A stretch of DNA of 64,000 nucleotides from SZUA-35 sp963781035 (lineage in GTDB: Bacteria > Actinomycetota > Acidimicrobiia > Acidimicrobiales > SZUA-35), in NCBI GenBank assembly GCA_963781035.1, contig CAWAEN010000007.1, forward strand, positions 558,001 through 622,000, read 5' to 3'. Of the stretch, positions 27,768-36,824 are shown piece after piece. A program made the translations under genes and the position numbers. Below the pieces are notes generated by a model that did not search any database, had not been told where the DNA came from, and was given only the letters and a program-made list of their open reading frames with translations. Positions within the stretch are counted from its first letter, which is position 1, and every line of letters begins with the position of its first letter.

Positions 27768-30656
27768 TCAGCACTCCCCCCAGCCCAGCGCGAGTTCGAC
27801 AACCTCATCGAGATCGTGATCCTCGGCCCAGTCGCGTGCCGACTGGACGTACGCCCCGTCGAGTTCGGCTGTCGCGTCTGCCCACGTTCCCGGGTTGGTG
27901 ATTTCGCTTGTGAAGTCGCCGCCCTTGACTGCTGGCCTGTCCACGACGAAGGCCAGCGTTCCGAGACCTGGGCCAACATCCCCGCCGTCCAGCCGGAGCT
28001 GGCCATGAAGTCGCAAGGCCCGCAGAGTGAACGACTCGTTGCCGACAGCCGATGCCATCGTGAGGGCCTCGTGCCCGCGGGCAAGAGCACCTTGCGGGTC
28101 CCCGGTCAGCCGGCGGATTTCACCGGCGACGAGCAATGCGTGGATTCTGGTGTCCACTGAGCCGGCTGCGCCGAACAACGTTTCGGCTTCCCCCGATAGC
28201 CGTAGCGCGATCTCCAGGTCACCCAGGTCGGCGTGGATGAATGCCAGGGAACTGAGCCGATCGATGATCCGGCCGTGGTCGTCCTGCGACCTCGCGATAT
28301 CGAGGGCTGCCTGCGCGTGGGTGATCGCAGCGTCTCCCGTGCCGAGTGCCCAGCTGACCGTGCCAAGGTTGCTGAGCAGTACCGAGCGGATCCCAAGCGC
28401 GTCTTCGTCGACGCGATCGAGACCACCTTGGAGATGATCTCGACATTCCTCGAGGGTCGGTGCGGAGCAGCCCATGCCGTTGAGTACCTCGGCCACGAGT
28501 TGGGTGTCCTCCAACGATTCAGCAACAGGAAGAGCCTCGGAGGTGACCCGATATTGGGCCGGATCGCCGGTCGTCCACTTCAGCGCCCAACCAAGGGCGA
28601 GGCTCGCAGTGACACGCATTGGCCGGTCGTCGGCCTGAGTAGCTGCACGCAACGATCGCTCAGCGGAGGCAGCTGCATCACCATGGAGAGCTTGTGCGTA
28701 GAGAAGTCTCGATCTGGCATGTTCAATTGCTGCCAGCGAAGCCAGCCGCTCGGGGTTTGAGCGCGTGATTGACTCGGACGCGTCGGAAAGCAGTCGCACG
28801 CCACGATTGATCCGCCCCGAGGCGATGACCGCTGCGGTCACACCCTCGAGCGATGCGACCATCAGGTCGATCGACTCGGCCTCGACGGTGTGCTGACATG
28901 CCAGAACAACATCTTCGATGAGCCCTCGCCGGCTCGAGTCTTCGGTGGCCGCTTCCGCCAGTCTGAGGATCGCGATGGCGTGACGCCCGCGGACCTCCAG
29001 CTCGCGTTGACCGTCTTGCGCAAGCCGTGCTGTTGCGTAACCACGCACGAGGGGATGGCTCGAGTAGTTCCCATTCTCACGGCGATGCACCAGTGACTGA
29101 TCAAGGAGATCGCGCAGCACCGTCGCTGTGACTCGACCGACCTCAGCAGCGAGCTCACGGGTGTAGGGAGCGGCGAAGACCGACAGGGCCTCCACGGCAG
29201 CTCGCTCGTCGGCCGAGGCGAGATCCCATGAGTGTTGCATCGTCGCAGCAATGCTCTGGTGTCGCGCCGGACCGTCGCGATGTCCGCCGCTGAGCATGCT
29301 CTGATCGTCGTGGACCTCGGTCGCGATCTCTGATGGTGCCATGACACGCAGCCAGGGAACAGCGAGTTCGAGCCCGAGCGGCGAGGCACCAACGACCCGG
29401 CAGATCGTCAGGGCATCCTCGCGGGAGACCTCGACCCCCGGAGCGACCCGCCTTCCCATCTCGAGGAAGAGTTCGATGGCATCGTCCTCCCGGAGGCCTG
29501 ACACCTCGTAGATCCATTCGTCTTCGAGGCGCAGTCGCTCGCGTGACGTGATCACCAGCTGGACACGAGGGCACGACTGGACGAGCCGAGAGAAGACACC
29601 CCAGGCCGGTCGGAGGTGTTCGGCATTGTCGAGCACCAGCAGCATGTCCCGCTCACGAAGCGCCACAACGATCTGATCAACGGGGTCGGCGCGCCCGTCG
29701 AGGCTGATCGCGAGCCCGGCAGCGATCGACGCTGGGACGTCATCCGGGTCGACGACGCTCTCGAGCGATACGAACGAGGAACCATCGACATGACTGGCAC
29801 TCGAGTCGTTCAGCACCTCTCGGGCGATCGTGGACTTCCCGATCCCGGCCGCGCCGACCAGCGTGAGGAGACGACACTCCGGTTGTGCCAGGAGCCGCGT
29901 GATCTCGGCCAGCTCTCGGTCTCTGCCGACAATGCCGCGCCGCTCCGAGTCGGCCGCCTGGCTGCTCGCCTGCGATGTGAGACGCTGGATCGCTTCAGCT
30001 GCGCTCGCCGGGGGATCCACCCCGAGTTCGCTGCTGAGATGGGCAGCGACCCGATCGAAGGCCGCGACCGCAAGGTCACGACGATCGGCCTTCACCGCCA
30101 ACTCCATGTAGGGCCCCAGAACCTCACCACCGCTGAACGAATTCAGGATCGGCTCGAGCAAACGCAGACCGCTACTGGGGTCGCCCTGCGCTTCTGCGTG
30201 GCGGGCCGACGCCACGACCGCCGCCTGCCACAGGCTGAGCGTGCGGTGCCGTTGGGCGAGTAGCCATTCCTCGAACTCCGCTGTCGAGTTGCGCTCCAAC
30301 CCAGGTAGCAGATCGCCACTGCTGGGGAGAGCTGCCCAGTCCTCCCGAGCGACGAGCTCGGTGAGGTCGGCAACATCGTTGGGGACGAGCCACCTCACCG
30401 AATCGCCGAGGGTTTCGAGTCCTTCGAGCCACGACAACTGGCGCATGCGCTTGAGTAGCTGGCGTACGTTGTGTCGGGCGGTGGCGTCTGGGCTGTCGGC
30501 CCAGAAGAGGAAGCCGAGCCGATCTCGCGTGACCCAGTCTCCACTGAGCGCAAGGTACGCCAAGGCCTGTCCGCGAACCGTCGCTTTGACGGATTGTGAC
30601 GTCTCGTCGCCGAGCGCGATTCGCGCACCACCGAGCATCTCGAAGCGAATGGACAT
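27768..30656 (-). CDS. SARP-type BTAD/AAA transcriptional regulator with TPR-like C-terminus
   Basis: The 962-residue intact protein starts at the ATG at 30656. Order: an OmpR-like winged-helix region (residues 1-90), a BTAD helical domain (about 100-235), an AAA/STAND ATPase with Walker A GAAGIGKST at about 268 and Walker B MLLVLDNAEHL, then about 400 residues of TPR-like helical repeats. This is the AfsR/SARP-like architecture of actinobacteria; such proteins activate secondary-metabolite or stress genes and bind direct repeats with 11-bp phasing. Three such repeats lie just upstream of it. It converges on the toxin gene with 8 bp between them. Confidence 0.9.
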   Translation of the reverse strand: MSIRFEMLGGARIALGDETSQSVKATVRGQALAYLALSGDWVTRDRLGFLFWADSPDATARHNVRQLLKRMRQLSWLEGLETLGDSVRWLVPNDVADLTELVAREDWAALPSSGDLLPGLERNSTAEFEEWLLAQRHRTLSLWQAAVVASARHAEAQGDPSSGLRLLEPILNSFSGGEVLGPYMELAVKADRRDLAVAAFDRVAAHLSSELGVDPPASAAEAIQRLTSQASSQAADSERRGIVGRDRELAEITRLLAQPECRLLTLVGAAGIGKSTIAREVLNDSSASHVDGSSFVSLESVVDPDDVPASIAAGLAISLDGRADPVDQIVVALRERDMLLVLDNAEHLRPAWGVFSRLVQSCPRVQLVITSRERLRLEDEWIYEVSGLREDDAIELFLEMGRRVAPGVEVSREDALTICRVVGASPLGLELAVPWLRVMAPSEIATEVHDDQSMLSGGHRDGPARHQSIAATMQHSWDLASADERAAVEALSVFAAPYTRELAAEVGRVTATVLRDLLDQSLVHRRENGNYSSHPLVRGYATARLAQDGQRELEVRGRHAIAILRLAEAATEDSSRRGLIEDVVLACQHTVEAESIDLMVASLEGVTAAVIASGRINRGVRLLSDASESITRSNPERLASLAAIEHARSRLLYAQALHGDAAASAERSLRAATQADDRPMRVTASLALGWALKWTTGDPAQYRVTSEALPVAESLEDTQLVAEVLNGMGCSAPTLEECRDHLQGGLDRVDEDALGIRSVLLSNLGTVSWALGTGDAAITHAQAALDIARSQDDHGRIIDRLSSLAFIHADLGDLEIALRLSGEAETLFGAAGSVDTRIHALLVAGEIRRLTGDPQGALARGHEALTMASAVGNESFTLRALRLHGQLRLDGGDVGPGLGTLAFVVDRPAVKGGDFTSEITNPGTWADATAELDGAYVQSARDWAEDHDLDEVVELALGWGEC

Positions 30657-30671
30657 GGAAGTCCGACTCTA

Positions 30672-30702
30672 CGCGCCACGGGCGCGCCACGGCCGCGCCA
30701 CG
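30672..30702. promoter_or_regulatory. Three direct repeats CGCGCCACG at exact 11-bp period (candidate SARP operator)
   Basis: CGCGCCACG occurs at 30672, 30683 and 30694, exactly one helical turn apart. It lies in the 93-bp gap between the BTAD regulator (start 30656) and the divergent cupin gene (start 30750). SARP regulators are known to bind direct repeats with 11-bp phasing near the -35 region, so these are probably sites for the regulator itself, controlling one or both genes. Confidence 0.7.
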
Positions 30703-30749
30703 CCGGTGTGAGACAACGACGAGACCAACCTCACGACCAAGGGACCGAC

Positions 30750-31103
30750 ATGACCACCTCCAATTTGAAGATCAGCAACAGCCAGACAGGCCGCACCTCA
30801 TTGGATGGAGTGGTCACTGAGATGGCGCTGCGACCGGGCGATGCCCCGGAACTCACGTTCGGGAAGTTCGTCATCGAACCCGGCGTGTCGCTCCCCGCTC
30901 ACACCCACGACGCCGACACCATCGCCTACTGCGTCACCGGATCCTGCTCATTCCGCATCGGCGATCAACTCGACAACGAATTCGAAATCGGGCCCGGGGA
31001 GTACTGCTACATCCCGGCCGGCGTCTTGCACACCGAGGAAACGGGCCAAGACGGCGTCGAGTTGGTCTTCGCCCGCGACCGGCAGGGCGGCCACAAGTCC
31101 TGA
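30750..31103 (+). CDS. Single-domain cupin protein
   Basis: The 117-residue protein has the cupin motifs in order: PAHTHDADTIAYCVTGS (motif 1, with metal-binding His-x-His) and PGEYCYIPAGVLHTEE (motif 2, with the last His). Small cupins bind a metal or ligand and serve as isomerases, dioxygenases or sensors. It is divergent from the SARP-like regulator, and both share the repeat-containing gap. The start is the ATG at 30750. It is intact. Confidence 0.88.
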   Translation: MTTSNLKISNSQTGRTSLDGVVTEMALRPGDAPELTFGKFVIEPGVSLPAHTHDADTIAYCVTGSCSFRIGDQLDNEFEIGPGEYCYIPAGVLHTEETGQDGVELVFARDRQGGHKS

Positions 31104-31121
31104 GTGACGTTCCCCGGCTGG

Positions 31122-31751
31122 TCAGTAGAGCCGTTCAACCTCGTCGTTCAAGATGATCTCCTGCACGACATCAACCGTCTCCTCGAGCTCCCCGTGCTTG
31201 ACCATGGTCTCCGCTAGCAACCGATCGTCGATTCCCAAGCTGAGTTCAGCCTGGTCGGCCGACCACAGCTTGGAGCGAATGATGCACTTTGCACAGTGGA
31301 AATAGGCAGCGGTCAGCTCGACCACCAACGCCAGATCGGGGACATGTCCCTTGACGGCCATCGGCTCGCGAATCGCTGCGTCGCGAACGATCGTGGCCTT
31401 ACCTCGAACGCGAAGTGTGTTCTTGGTTCCGGGGATCAAGAAGATCACACCTACGTATGGGTGCTTGAGCACGTTCTCAAACGTGTCAGCACGGTGGTTC
31501 CCGAGCCGATCGGGAATTGCGAGCGTCGTGTCGTCGAGGACGTGCACAAATCCGGCGGGATCGCCTTTGGGAGAGATGTCGATCGCACCCGCTCCATCGC
31601 TCGATGCGACGAGAATGAACGGCGACCGGGCAATGAAGTCGCGGCAGTGGTCGTCGAGGGACTGCACTTCCTTGTTGGTGACGAAGTCGCTCGGTGGAGC
31701 GAGCACGTCACGAAGGGCCTCGCGCGTGGTGATCGTGTCGGTGAAGTCCAT
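31122..31751 (-). CDS. Pyridoxamine 5'-phosphate oxidase-like FMN-binding protein
   Basis: From the ATG at 31751 (MDFTDTITTR; an in-frame start 21 bases upstream is possible) come about 209 residues of a split-beta-barrel flavoprotein: ARSPFILVASSDGAGAIDIS, GDPAGFVHVLDDTTLAIPDR, RADTFENVLKHPYVGVIFLI and RVRGKATIVRD. This matches the actinobacterial MSMEG_1061-type group, with an extra C-terminal region containing HCAKCIIRSKLW. The substrate is unknown. It is intact. The 200 bp before its start are shared with the divergent DUF4956 gene and contain CCCAGG-GCTGA-CCTGGG (31772-31788), an inverted repeat of unknown use. Confidence 0.8.
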   Translation of the reverse strand: MDFTDTITTREALRDVLAPPSDFVTNKEVQSLDDHCRDFIARSPFILVASSDGAGAIDISPKGDPAGFVHVLDDTTLAIPDRLGNHRADTFENVLKHPYVGVIFLIPGTKNTLRVRGKATIVRDAAIREPMAVKGHVPDLALVVELTAAYFHCAKCIIRSKLWSADQAELSLGIDDRLLAETMVKHGELEETVDVVQEIILNDEVERLY

Positions 31752-31910
31752 CCGGCAACGTACCCCATTCACCCAGGGCTGACCTGGGGTCTTCTGGGGA
31801 CCGCTCAGCCATCAGGACGCGCCCCCTGTGATTCTACGAGACCAACTCGACAGCTCAAGGACTTCGCTCTCCCGTTGAGACGGCTGAAGGCTCGGCGAGC
31901 TGTGCGCTGA

Positions 31911-31928
31911 CTCTCAGCTGACTCACGG
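31911..31928 (+). promoter_or_regulatory. 11-bp-phased direct repeat, box 1 (upstream of DUF4956)
   Basis: CTCTCAG CTGA CTCACGG matches the two-unit box found before other transcription units of this block (consensus TTCACAG-N4-CTCACAG). It ends 49 bp before the DUF4956 start and is oriented with the gene. Probably a site for the OmpR-type regulator at 36063. Confidence 0.6.
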
Positions 31929-31977
31929 GTTCGGGCGCCACGGTGTGGATCAACGCACATCCAAATGGAGTCCACCC

Positions 31978-32580
31978 ATGTCCACGTCGCTGCTGTTTGT
32001 CCTCGATCTCGTCGCCATCTCGGTACTGGCCTTCGGGCTCTACTTCCCGCGGCACCGGCGCAAGGACCTGCTCGTCGCCTACCTCGGCCTCAACGTCGGC
32101 GTCCTCGCCGTCGCCAACGCCCTCGCTTCCAGCGAGGCATCGGCCGGCCTCGGGCTCGGCTTGTTCGGCGTGTTGTCCATCATCCGCCTGCGGTCGACCG
32201 AACTCGACCAGCACGAGGTCGCCTACTACTTCGCCTCCCTCTCGCTCGGGCTCCTCGGCGGAATCGCGGTGAATCCGGCATGGCTCACCCCGGCAAGCAT
32301 GGTCGCCATCCTCGCGGTGCTCGTCGTCGCTGATCATCCTCGCCTGTTCGCCGCGTATCGGCGCCAGAACATGGTGCTGGACCGTGCCTTCACAAACGAG
32401 TCGGCCCTGATCGCTCACCTCGAAGCGAAGCTGAACGCCACCGTGCACCACGTCACGGTCCGCAAGGTCGACCTGGTCCATGACACCACCGCGGTCGAGG
32501 TTCGCTACGAGCTCCACGCGGCCCCGGCACTCGACGGCAGCCACGAAGCACTGGCCGGGTCGGCCGAGTTCGGTCGATGA
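31978..32580 (+). CDS. DUF4956 membrane protein
   Basis: The ATG at 31978 follows GGAG. The 200-residue protein has three or four N-terminal helices (TSLLFVLDLVAISVLAFGLY, LLVAYLGLNVGVLAVANALA) with the conserved FGVLSIIRLRSTEL segment, then a soluble C-terminal domain of about 80 residues. DUF4956 proteins are typically encoded beside VTC-domain polyphosphate-polymerase-like proteins, as here: the stop overlaps the VTC start (ATGA). The function is unknown; a channel or partner for the VTC protein is a reasonable guess. Confidence 0.88.
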   Translation: MSTSLLFVLDLVAISVLAFGLYFPRHRRKDLLVAYLGLNVGVLAVANALASSEASAGLGLGLFGVLSIIRLRSTELDQHEVAYYFASLSLGLLGGIAVNPAWLTPASMVAILAVLVVADHPRLFAAYRRQNMVLDRAFTNESALIAHLEAKLNATVHHVTVRKVDLVHDTTAVEVRYELHAAPALDGSHEALAGSAEFGR

Positions 32581-33438
32581 CCAGCTCGACATTCCTCGCC
32601 ACCAACGTGCACGCCGCTGACCCGAATCCGTTCAACGGGCTGGAAACGGTCAGCCTGGCCGAACTCAACGCCATGGCCGCACTCCAGACCAGAGTCGACC
32701 GCAAGTACCTCGTCGCGGCTCCGGATCTCATCGAGCTGTTCGGCGGCCTCCGCTCAACGGCACGGGTCCTCGAGATTGATGGCCAACAGCACTCCGACTA
32801 CATGTCGACCTACTTCGACACTCCGGCGTTCGATTCCTACCTCTGTGCCGCACGATCTCGCCCGAACCGCTTCAAGGTCCGAGTCCGGACCTATCTGGAC
32901 AGCGATGCCCACTACCTGGAAGTGAAGACTCGCGGTCGGACTCGTCACACGATCAAGACCCGGTGCTCCGCCGTTGCCGAGGACCATGAAGGCCTCTCCG
33001 GCTCCGGTGAGAACTTCGTCCTCGAAACGCTCGCCGAGAAGCTGCCGACCCGGCCGGTACTCGACCATGCAGCGACGGTGGCTGCGCTCCGGCCGACGCT
33101 GAGCACCCACTACCATCGCACCACCCTCCTCATCGAGCCGGAGGCCAACGAGCTGGGCACCACGTGCGGTGCCGAGCAGAGCCACGATCGACACGTCGCT
33201 GGCCTACACCGCGCCAGGACAGATGCGTTTGTCTCATGCCGGCTTCGCCATCATCGAGACCAAGACCGCAGGCTCGCCCTCTCCCATCGACCGGCTCCTG
33301 TGGCAATCCGGACACCGCCCCGTGAAGGTCTCCAAGTTCGGCATCGGACTCGCTCTCTTCCAGCCCCAACTCCCCGCTGCCAAGTGGAACCGTGTCCTGC
33401 GCCGGCACTTCACGTGGAAGCCTCACCACGAGGCCTGA
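32577..33438 (+). CDS. VTC-domain (CYTH superfamily) polyphosphate-polymerase-like protein (one frameshift)
   Basis: The start is the ATG at 32577. The protein shows the VTC tunnel motifs: TRVDRKYLV, MSTYFDTPAFDSYL, RFKVRVRTYL, YLEVKTRGR and, after a frame change at about 33155-33170, TIDTSLAY and FAIIETKTAG, then KVSKFGIGLAL. Basic and acidic residues that in yeast Vtc4 bind ATP, metal and polyphosphate are present. Family members make polyphosphate from ATP. It is co-translated with the DUF4956 protein. Joined length is about 287 residues, normal for bacterial stand-alone VTC proteins. Confidence 0.82.
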
Positions 33439-33484
33439 ACGTGCACCAACGAGAGCTTCAACCTCTCCGTAGACTCGGCGCCGG

Positions 33485-33502
33485 TTCTCAGCACACTCAC
33501 AG
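33485..33502 (+). promoter_or_regulatory. 11-bp-phased direct repeat, box 2 (upstream of DUF2271)
   Basis: TTCTCAG CACA CTCACAG lies in the 71-bp gap between the VTC and DUF2271 genes, 7 bp before the ATG at 33510 or 22 bp before the ATG at 33525. The closeness implies a very short or absent leader if the box activates, or repression. Confidence 0.65.
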
Positions 33503-33509
33503 GTCAGCA

Positions 33510-34235
33510 ATGGATCCTGGAGACATGACCTCGACACCTTCCCACTATGTCCGAGCCGTTCGACGGTCCCAGACCGGTGCGTCGACGCGACGCAAGCTGT
33601 CCCGTACCGCCGTGGCCGGAGCCCTGTTGGTGCTTCCCGTGGCGTGCAGCAACAGTGACGAAGACGTATTCAGCAGCGCATCCACCGTCGAGACGACGAC
33701 AGCCGACGATGCCGTCACCTCGACCAGCGAACTGCCGCCCAGCACGGACGCGTCCACCACTTCAGAGACCGCCACGGCGTCCAGTGGTGTGTTCCCCTCC
33801 GGTGGAGAGCTCGTGGTGTCGTTCACCTACGAGCCGTCAACATCGAGTCAGGCCAAGCGTCCGTACGTGGCGGTGTGGGTGGAAGACGGCGAGGGGAACC
33901 TGATCGACACCATCAGCTTGTGGTTCGACCAGGGCCGCGAGGGCACCAAGTGGCTGAGCGATCTCAGCCAGTGGTATCAGGCGTCCGATGCGGACGACAC
34001 GACGATGTCGGGTGCAACTCGCGTGGCCGGCGACTACACGGTTGTATGGGACGGCACCGACAGCGACGGCAACCCAGTGGCCGCCGGCGAGTACGTGCTG
34101 AACATCGAGTCAGCCCGAGAGAAGGGTCCCACCAGTTACACCAGCGGAACGGTCGTCATCAGCGACGACGGCTTCACCATCGACCTCGACGACGACGGCG
34201 AGCTCAGTGCCGCCAGCGCCGTCCTCACCGCCTGA
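33510..34235 (+). CDS. DUF2271 lipoprotein
   Basis: Start at the ATG at 33510 (AGG 6 bases upstream) or the ATG at 33525. The protein has a lipoprotein or export signal (TAVAGALLVLPVACSN), a Ser/Thr-rich linker and a C-terminal DUF2271 domain (GELVVSFTYEP, YVAVWVEDGEGNLIDTISLW, GDYTVVWDGTDSDGNPVAAG). In other bacteria DUF2271 genes sit next to PepSY membrane proteins and ApbE flavin transferases, as here, in predicted extracytoplasmic flavin-based electron transfer. The stop overlaps the PepSY start (TGATG). It is intact. Confidence 0.8.
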   Translation: MDPGDMTSTPSHYVRAVRRSQTGASTRRKLSRTAVAGALLVLPVACSNSDEDVFSSASTVETTTADDAVTSTSELPPSTDASTTSETATASSGVFPSGGELVVSFTYEPSTSSQAKRPYVAVWVEDGEGNLIDTISLWFDQGREGTKWLSDLSQWYQASDADDTTMSGATRVAGDYTVVWDGTDSDGNPVAAGEYVLNIESAREKGPTSYTSGTVVISDDGFTIDLDDDGELSAASAVLTA

Positions 34236-34970
34236 TGGGAACGACCATGCCCGTCGACACCGACAGTTTCCAGAGAGAGATCCCGTCAACCACCCAGCCC
34301 ACCTCTCCGCCCCTGGCAATCGACACGCCCGAGGCTTCTCCCAGTACCAGTAGCGGCAGCGGGAGCGAACAGGAGCTCGGGCGCCGCCAAGCGGGCAACC
34401 CACCGGTGGGCTCGCTGGCTGCACGTCTACACCTCGATGATCGCCCTCCTCATCGTGCTGTTCTTCGGGATCACCGGCATCACTCTGAACCATCCGGACT
34501 GGACCTTCGGCGACGCCACGACCCGAACCACCAGCGTCGGCACCCTCACCGCAGACCCGACCCTCGACGACGGCAGCGTCGACTGGTTGACCGTGGCCGA
34601 AGAGATTCGAGCCGACTACGACGTGAGGGGAAGCGTCTCGGACTTCGGAATCACGGGCACCGAGGGCACCATCACCTTCGTCAACCCCGGCTACTCGGCC
34701 GATCTCTTCTTCGACACCACCGACGACAGCTTCGAGCTCACCGTCGAAGAACAGGGCTTCATGGCGGTCATGAACGATCTCCACAAGGGCCGCGACACCG
34801 GGTCGGCCTGGAGCTGGGTCATCGACATCTCCGCAGGATTTCTGGTCGCCATCTCCCTGACCGGTCTCACGATGCAGTTCTTCCTTCGCAAGCGGCGACG
34901 CTCGGCCCTCGTCTCGGCAGCTGTGGGTGGCGTGGTCTCGATCGTGCTGATCCTGATCACCATCAGCTGA
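34235..34970 (+). CDS. PepSY-associated membrane protein (one frameshift)
   Basis: From the ATG at 34235 (or 34247) a Ser/Thr/Pro-rich N-terminus of about 50 residues precedes a frame change at about 34390-34405. Conservation then resumes as RWLHVYTSMIALLIVLFFGI followed by TGITLNHPDW. A PepSY-like extracytoplasmic loop follows, and MNDLHKGRDTGSAWSWVIDI leads into two final helices and a basic tail. PepSY membrane proteins with this layout are partners of ApbE and DUF2271. The stop codon lies in the octamer TCAGCTGA shared with the convergent ApbE gene. Confidence 0.75.
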
Positions 34971-35895
34971 CCATCAGATCCGTCCATCCGACGGTGGTCA
35001 GCTGCAGTCCGTCCTCGATGACGACCAGGCCCTCGACATCATCGACTCCATCCAGGAAGCCAAGCGCCTCATCCGGCGCCATCACCCCGGCCACGGTCGC
35101 CAACACATCAGCAGTCATCGCATCACCGGCAACCACGCTGATCGACGCGATCTCCTTCACCGGCCAACCCGTCCTCGGATCCAGCACATGACCGAACCAC
35201 CGATCCCCCACCCGGAACCCGCGCCGGGCATGTCCACTGGTCGCCAGCGCCGCATCGGCCAACCGGATGACCATGAGCGGCGGTTCGTTGTCGTACGGGC
35301 GATGGGGGTTCTCTATTCCGACCCGCACCGCCCCCACCCCCCGATGGGCAAGGTCGCCGCCGGCATTCACACACACCCATGACAAACCGAGCCGGTCGGC
35401 GGCGTCGAGCGCCCGGTCGACGACGTAGCCCTTGGCGATGGCGTTGACGTTCAGAGCCGAACAATCACCCGTCGCAACCGGAAGCCCGTCGACCATCTCG
35501 AACCGAGGTTCTCGAATCGAAGCCACAGCGGCAGCCAGCGCGACGTCGCTGGGAGGGCTGCCTTCGGTTTCGGCCTCGCGCCAGAGCCCGCTCATCTCGC
35601 CGGCCAGCGGGTTGAACCCGCCACCGGACCGAATCTGCCAGTCGAGCGCGTGGCCCATGAGCTCGGCAAACTCCCGCGACGGGGCAAGCCGCTCCCTGCC
35701 GCGCCACCGACACAGCTCACTGCGGTCGTCGAACGCGCTGAACACCCGTTCGAGACGAGCGATCTCGGCCACCACGGCGACATCGACCGAGTCGGCTGTC
35801 GCGTTGTCGACGGCAGCGACGCGGACGTCGACGGTCGTCCCCAACAGCCCCTGATGCTCGTACCGATAGGGCCGAGCCACGCTGGGATCTGTCAT
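34963..35895 (-). CDS. apbE: ApbE-type FAD:protein FMN transferase
   Basis: The 310-residue protein starts at the ATG at 35895 without a signal peptide. Conserved ApbE features: FSAFDDRSELCRW, NVNAIAKGYVVDRA, CVNAGGDLA, the SGHARRGFRV / HVLDPRTGWPV pair and the metal-binding DAMTADVLATVAGV. ApbE transfers FMN to Thr/Ser of membrane or exported proteins. It is convergent with PepSY (8-bp overlap) and divergent from the response regulator, sharing the gap that contains box 3. The lack of an export signal suggests cytoplasmic action or a missed start. It is intact. Confidence 0.92.
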   Translation of the reverse strand: MTDPSVARPYRYEHQGLLGTTVDVRVAAVDNATADSVDVAVVAEIARLERVFSAFDDRSELCRWRGRERLAPSREFAELMGHALDWQIRSGGGFNPLAGEMSGLWREAETEGSPPSDVALAAAVASIREPRFEMVDGLPVATGDCSALNVNAIAKGYVVDRALDAADRLGLSWVCVNAGGDLAHRGVGAVRVGIENPHRPYDNEPPLMVIRLADAALATSGHARRGFRVGDRWFGHVLDPRTGWPVKEIASISVVAGDAMTADVLATVAGVMAPDEALGFLDGVDDVEGLVVIEDGLQLTTVGWTDLMVS

Positions 35896-35973
35896 GATCG
35901 TGCCTCGGACATCAGCACCCAGTGTTACCGCTCGAACCCGATGCCCGGACGTCCCTCGCCATTCGACCCGTGG

Positions 35974-36002
35974 TTCCCAGGTGGTTCACAGTCAACTCAC
36001 AG
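35974..36002 (+). promoter_or_regulatory. Three 11-bp-phased repeats, box 3 (between apbE and the response regulator)
   Basis: TTCCCAG (35974), TTCACAG (35985) and CTCACAG (35996) follow each other at exactly 11 bp, ending 60 bp before the response-regulator start. This is the most complete copy of the box and lies in the 167-bp divergent gap, so it can serve apbE too. It suggests autoregulation. Confidence 0.75.
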
Positions 36003-36062
36003 TTTCAGCTGGTGTACTGGAACCCATGGAACGCACCCCGCCTAGCACCGGACGGCAATCCC

Positions 36063-36749
36063 ATGGCCGGTGAACACCTGCTCGTCGTCGATGACGAGGA
36101 AAATCTGCGCTCGATGCTGTCCGCCGCGCTCCGCCACCACGGTTTCGAGATCAGCGTCGCCGCCAATGGCCGAGAGGCTCTGACGGCAGTCGAAGAATCC
36201 AAGCCCGATCTCGTGGTCCTCGACGTGATGATGCCCGACCTCGACGGGTTCGAGGTGTGCCGGCGACTCCGCGCCGACAACAACCACACGCCGGTCCTGT
36301 TCCTCACTGCCCGCGACTCCACCGACGACAAGGTGCGCGGTCTCACCCTCGGCGGAGACGACTACCTCGAGAAGCCCTTCAGCCTCGAGGAGCTCGTCGC
36401 CCGCGCCACCGCCATCCTTCGCCGGGCTGGAGCGGTGAAGGACGATGCCTCCGTGCTGGAGCTCGAAGATCTCAGCCTCGACGATGACGCCCACATCGTC
36501 CTCAAGGCCGGCGAACACATCCACCTCTCGCCCACCGAATACAAGCTGCTCCGCTACCTCCTCATCAACAAAGGTCGAGTGCTCTCGAAGCCCCAGATCC
36601 TCGACCACGTCTGGGAGTACGACTTCGACGGCGACGGCGGCGTGGTCGAAACCTACATCGGCTACCTACGCCGCAAACTCGACAGCACGGACCCCAAACT
36701 GATCCACACCATCCGAGGTGCCGGCTACACGATGCGTCTCCAGCCATGA
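36063..36749 (+). CDS. OmpR/PhoB-type response regulator
   Basis: I chose the ATG at 36063 (MAGEHLLVVDDEEN) because the receiver domain begins directly after it. It has the acidic pair VVDDEE, phospho-acceptor Asp in VVLDVMMPDLDGFE (about residue 51), LEKPF with the conserved Lys, and a C-terminal winged helix (LSPTEYKLLRYLLINKGRVL, IRGAGYTMRL). It is followed by a histidine kinase gene after 75 bp. PhoB-type regulators bind direct repeats in 11-bp phase; five such sites occur around this gene. Confidence 0.95.
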   Translation: MAGEHLLVVDDEENLRSMLSAALRHHGFEISVAANGREALTAVEESKPDLVVLDVMMPDLDGFEVCRRLRADNNHTPVLFLTARDSTDDKVRGLTLGGDDYLEKPFSLEELVARATAILRRAGAVKDDASVLELEDLSLDDDAHIVLKAGEHIHLSPTEYKLLRYLLINKGRVLSKPQILDHVWEYDFDGDGGVVETYIGYLRRKLDSTDPKLIHTIRGAGYTMRLQP

Positions 36750-36824
36750 GCGCGGTTCCAGTCGGTGGCACGGCCCTTGTCGTGAGGCACCCGGCCGGGC
36801 CTCGGTCGTGAGAACCGACGTCTC

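Noticed and set aside
30672..30702. CRISPR or simple tandem array
   Set aside because: Only three 9-bp units with 2-bp spacers; the 11-bp phasing and position fit regulator sites.
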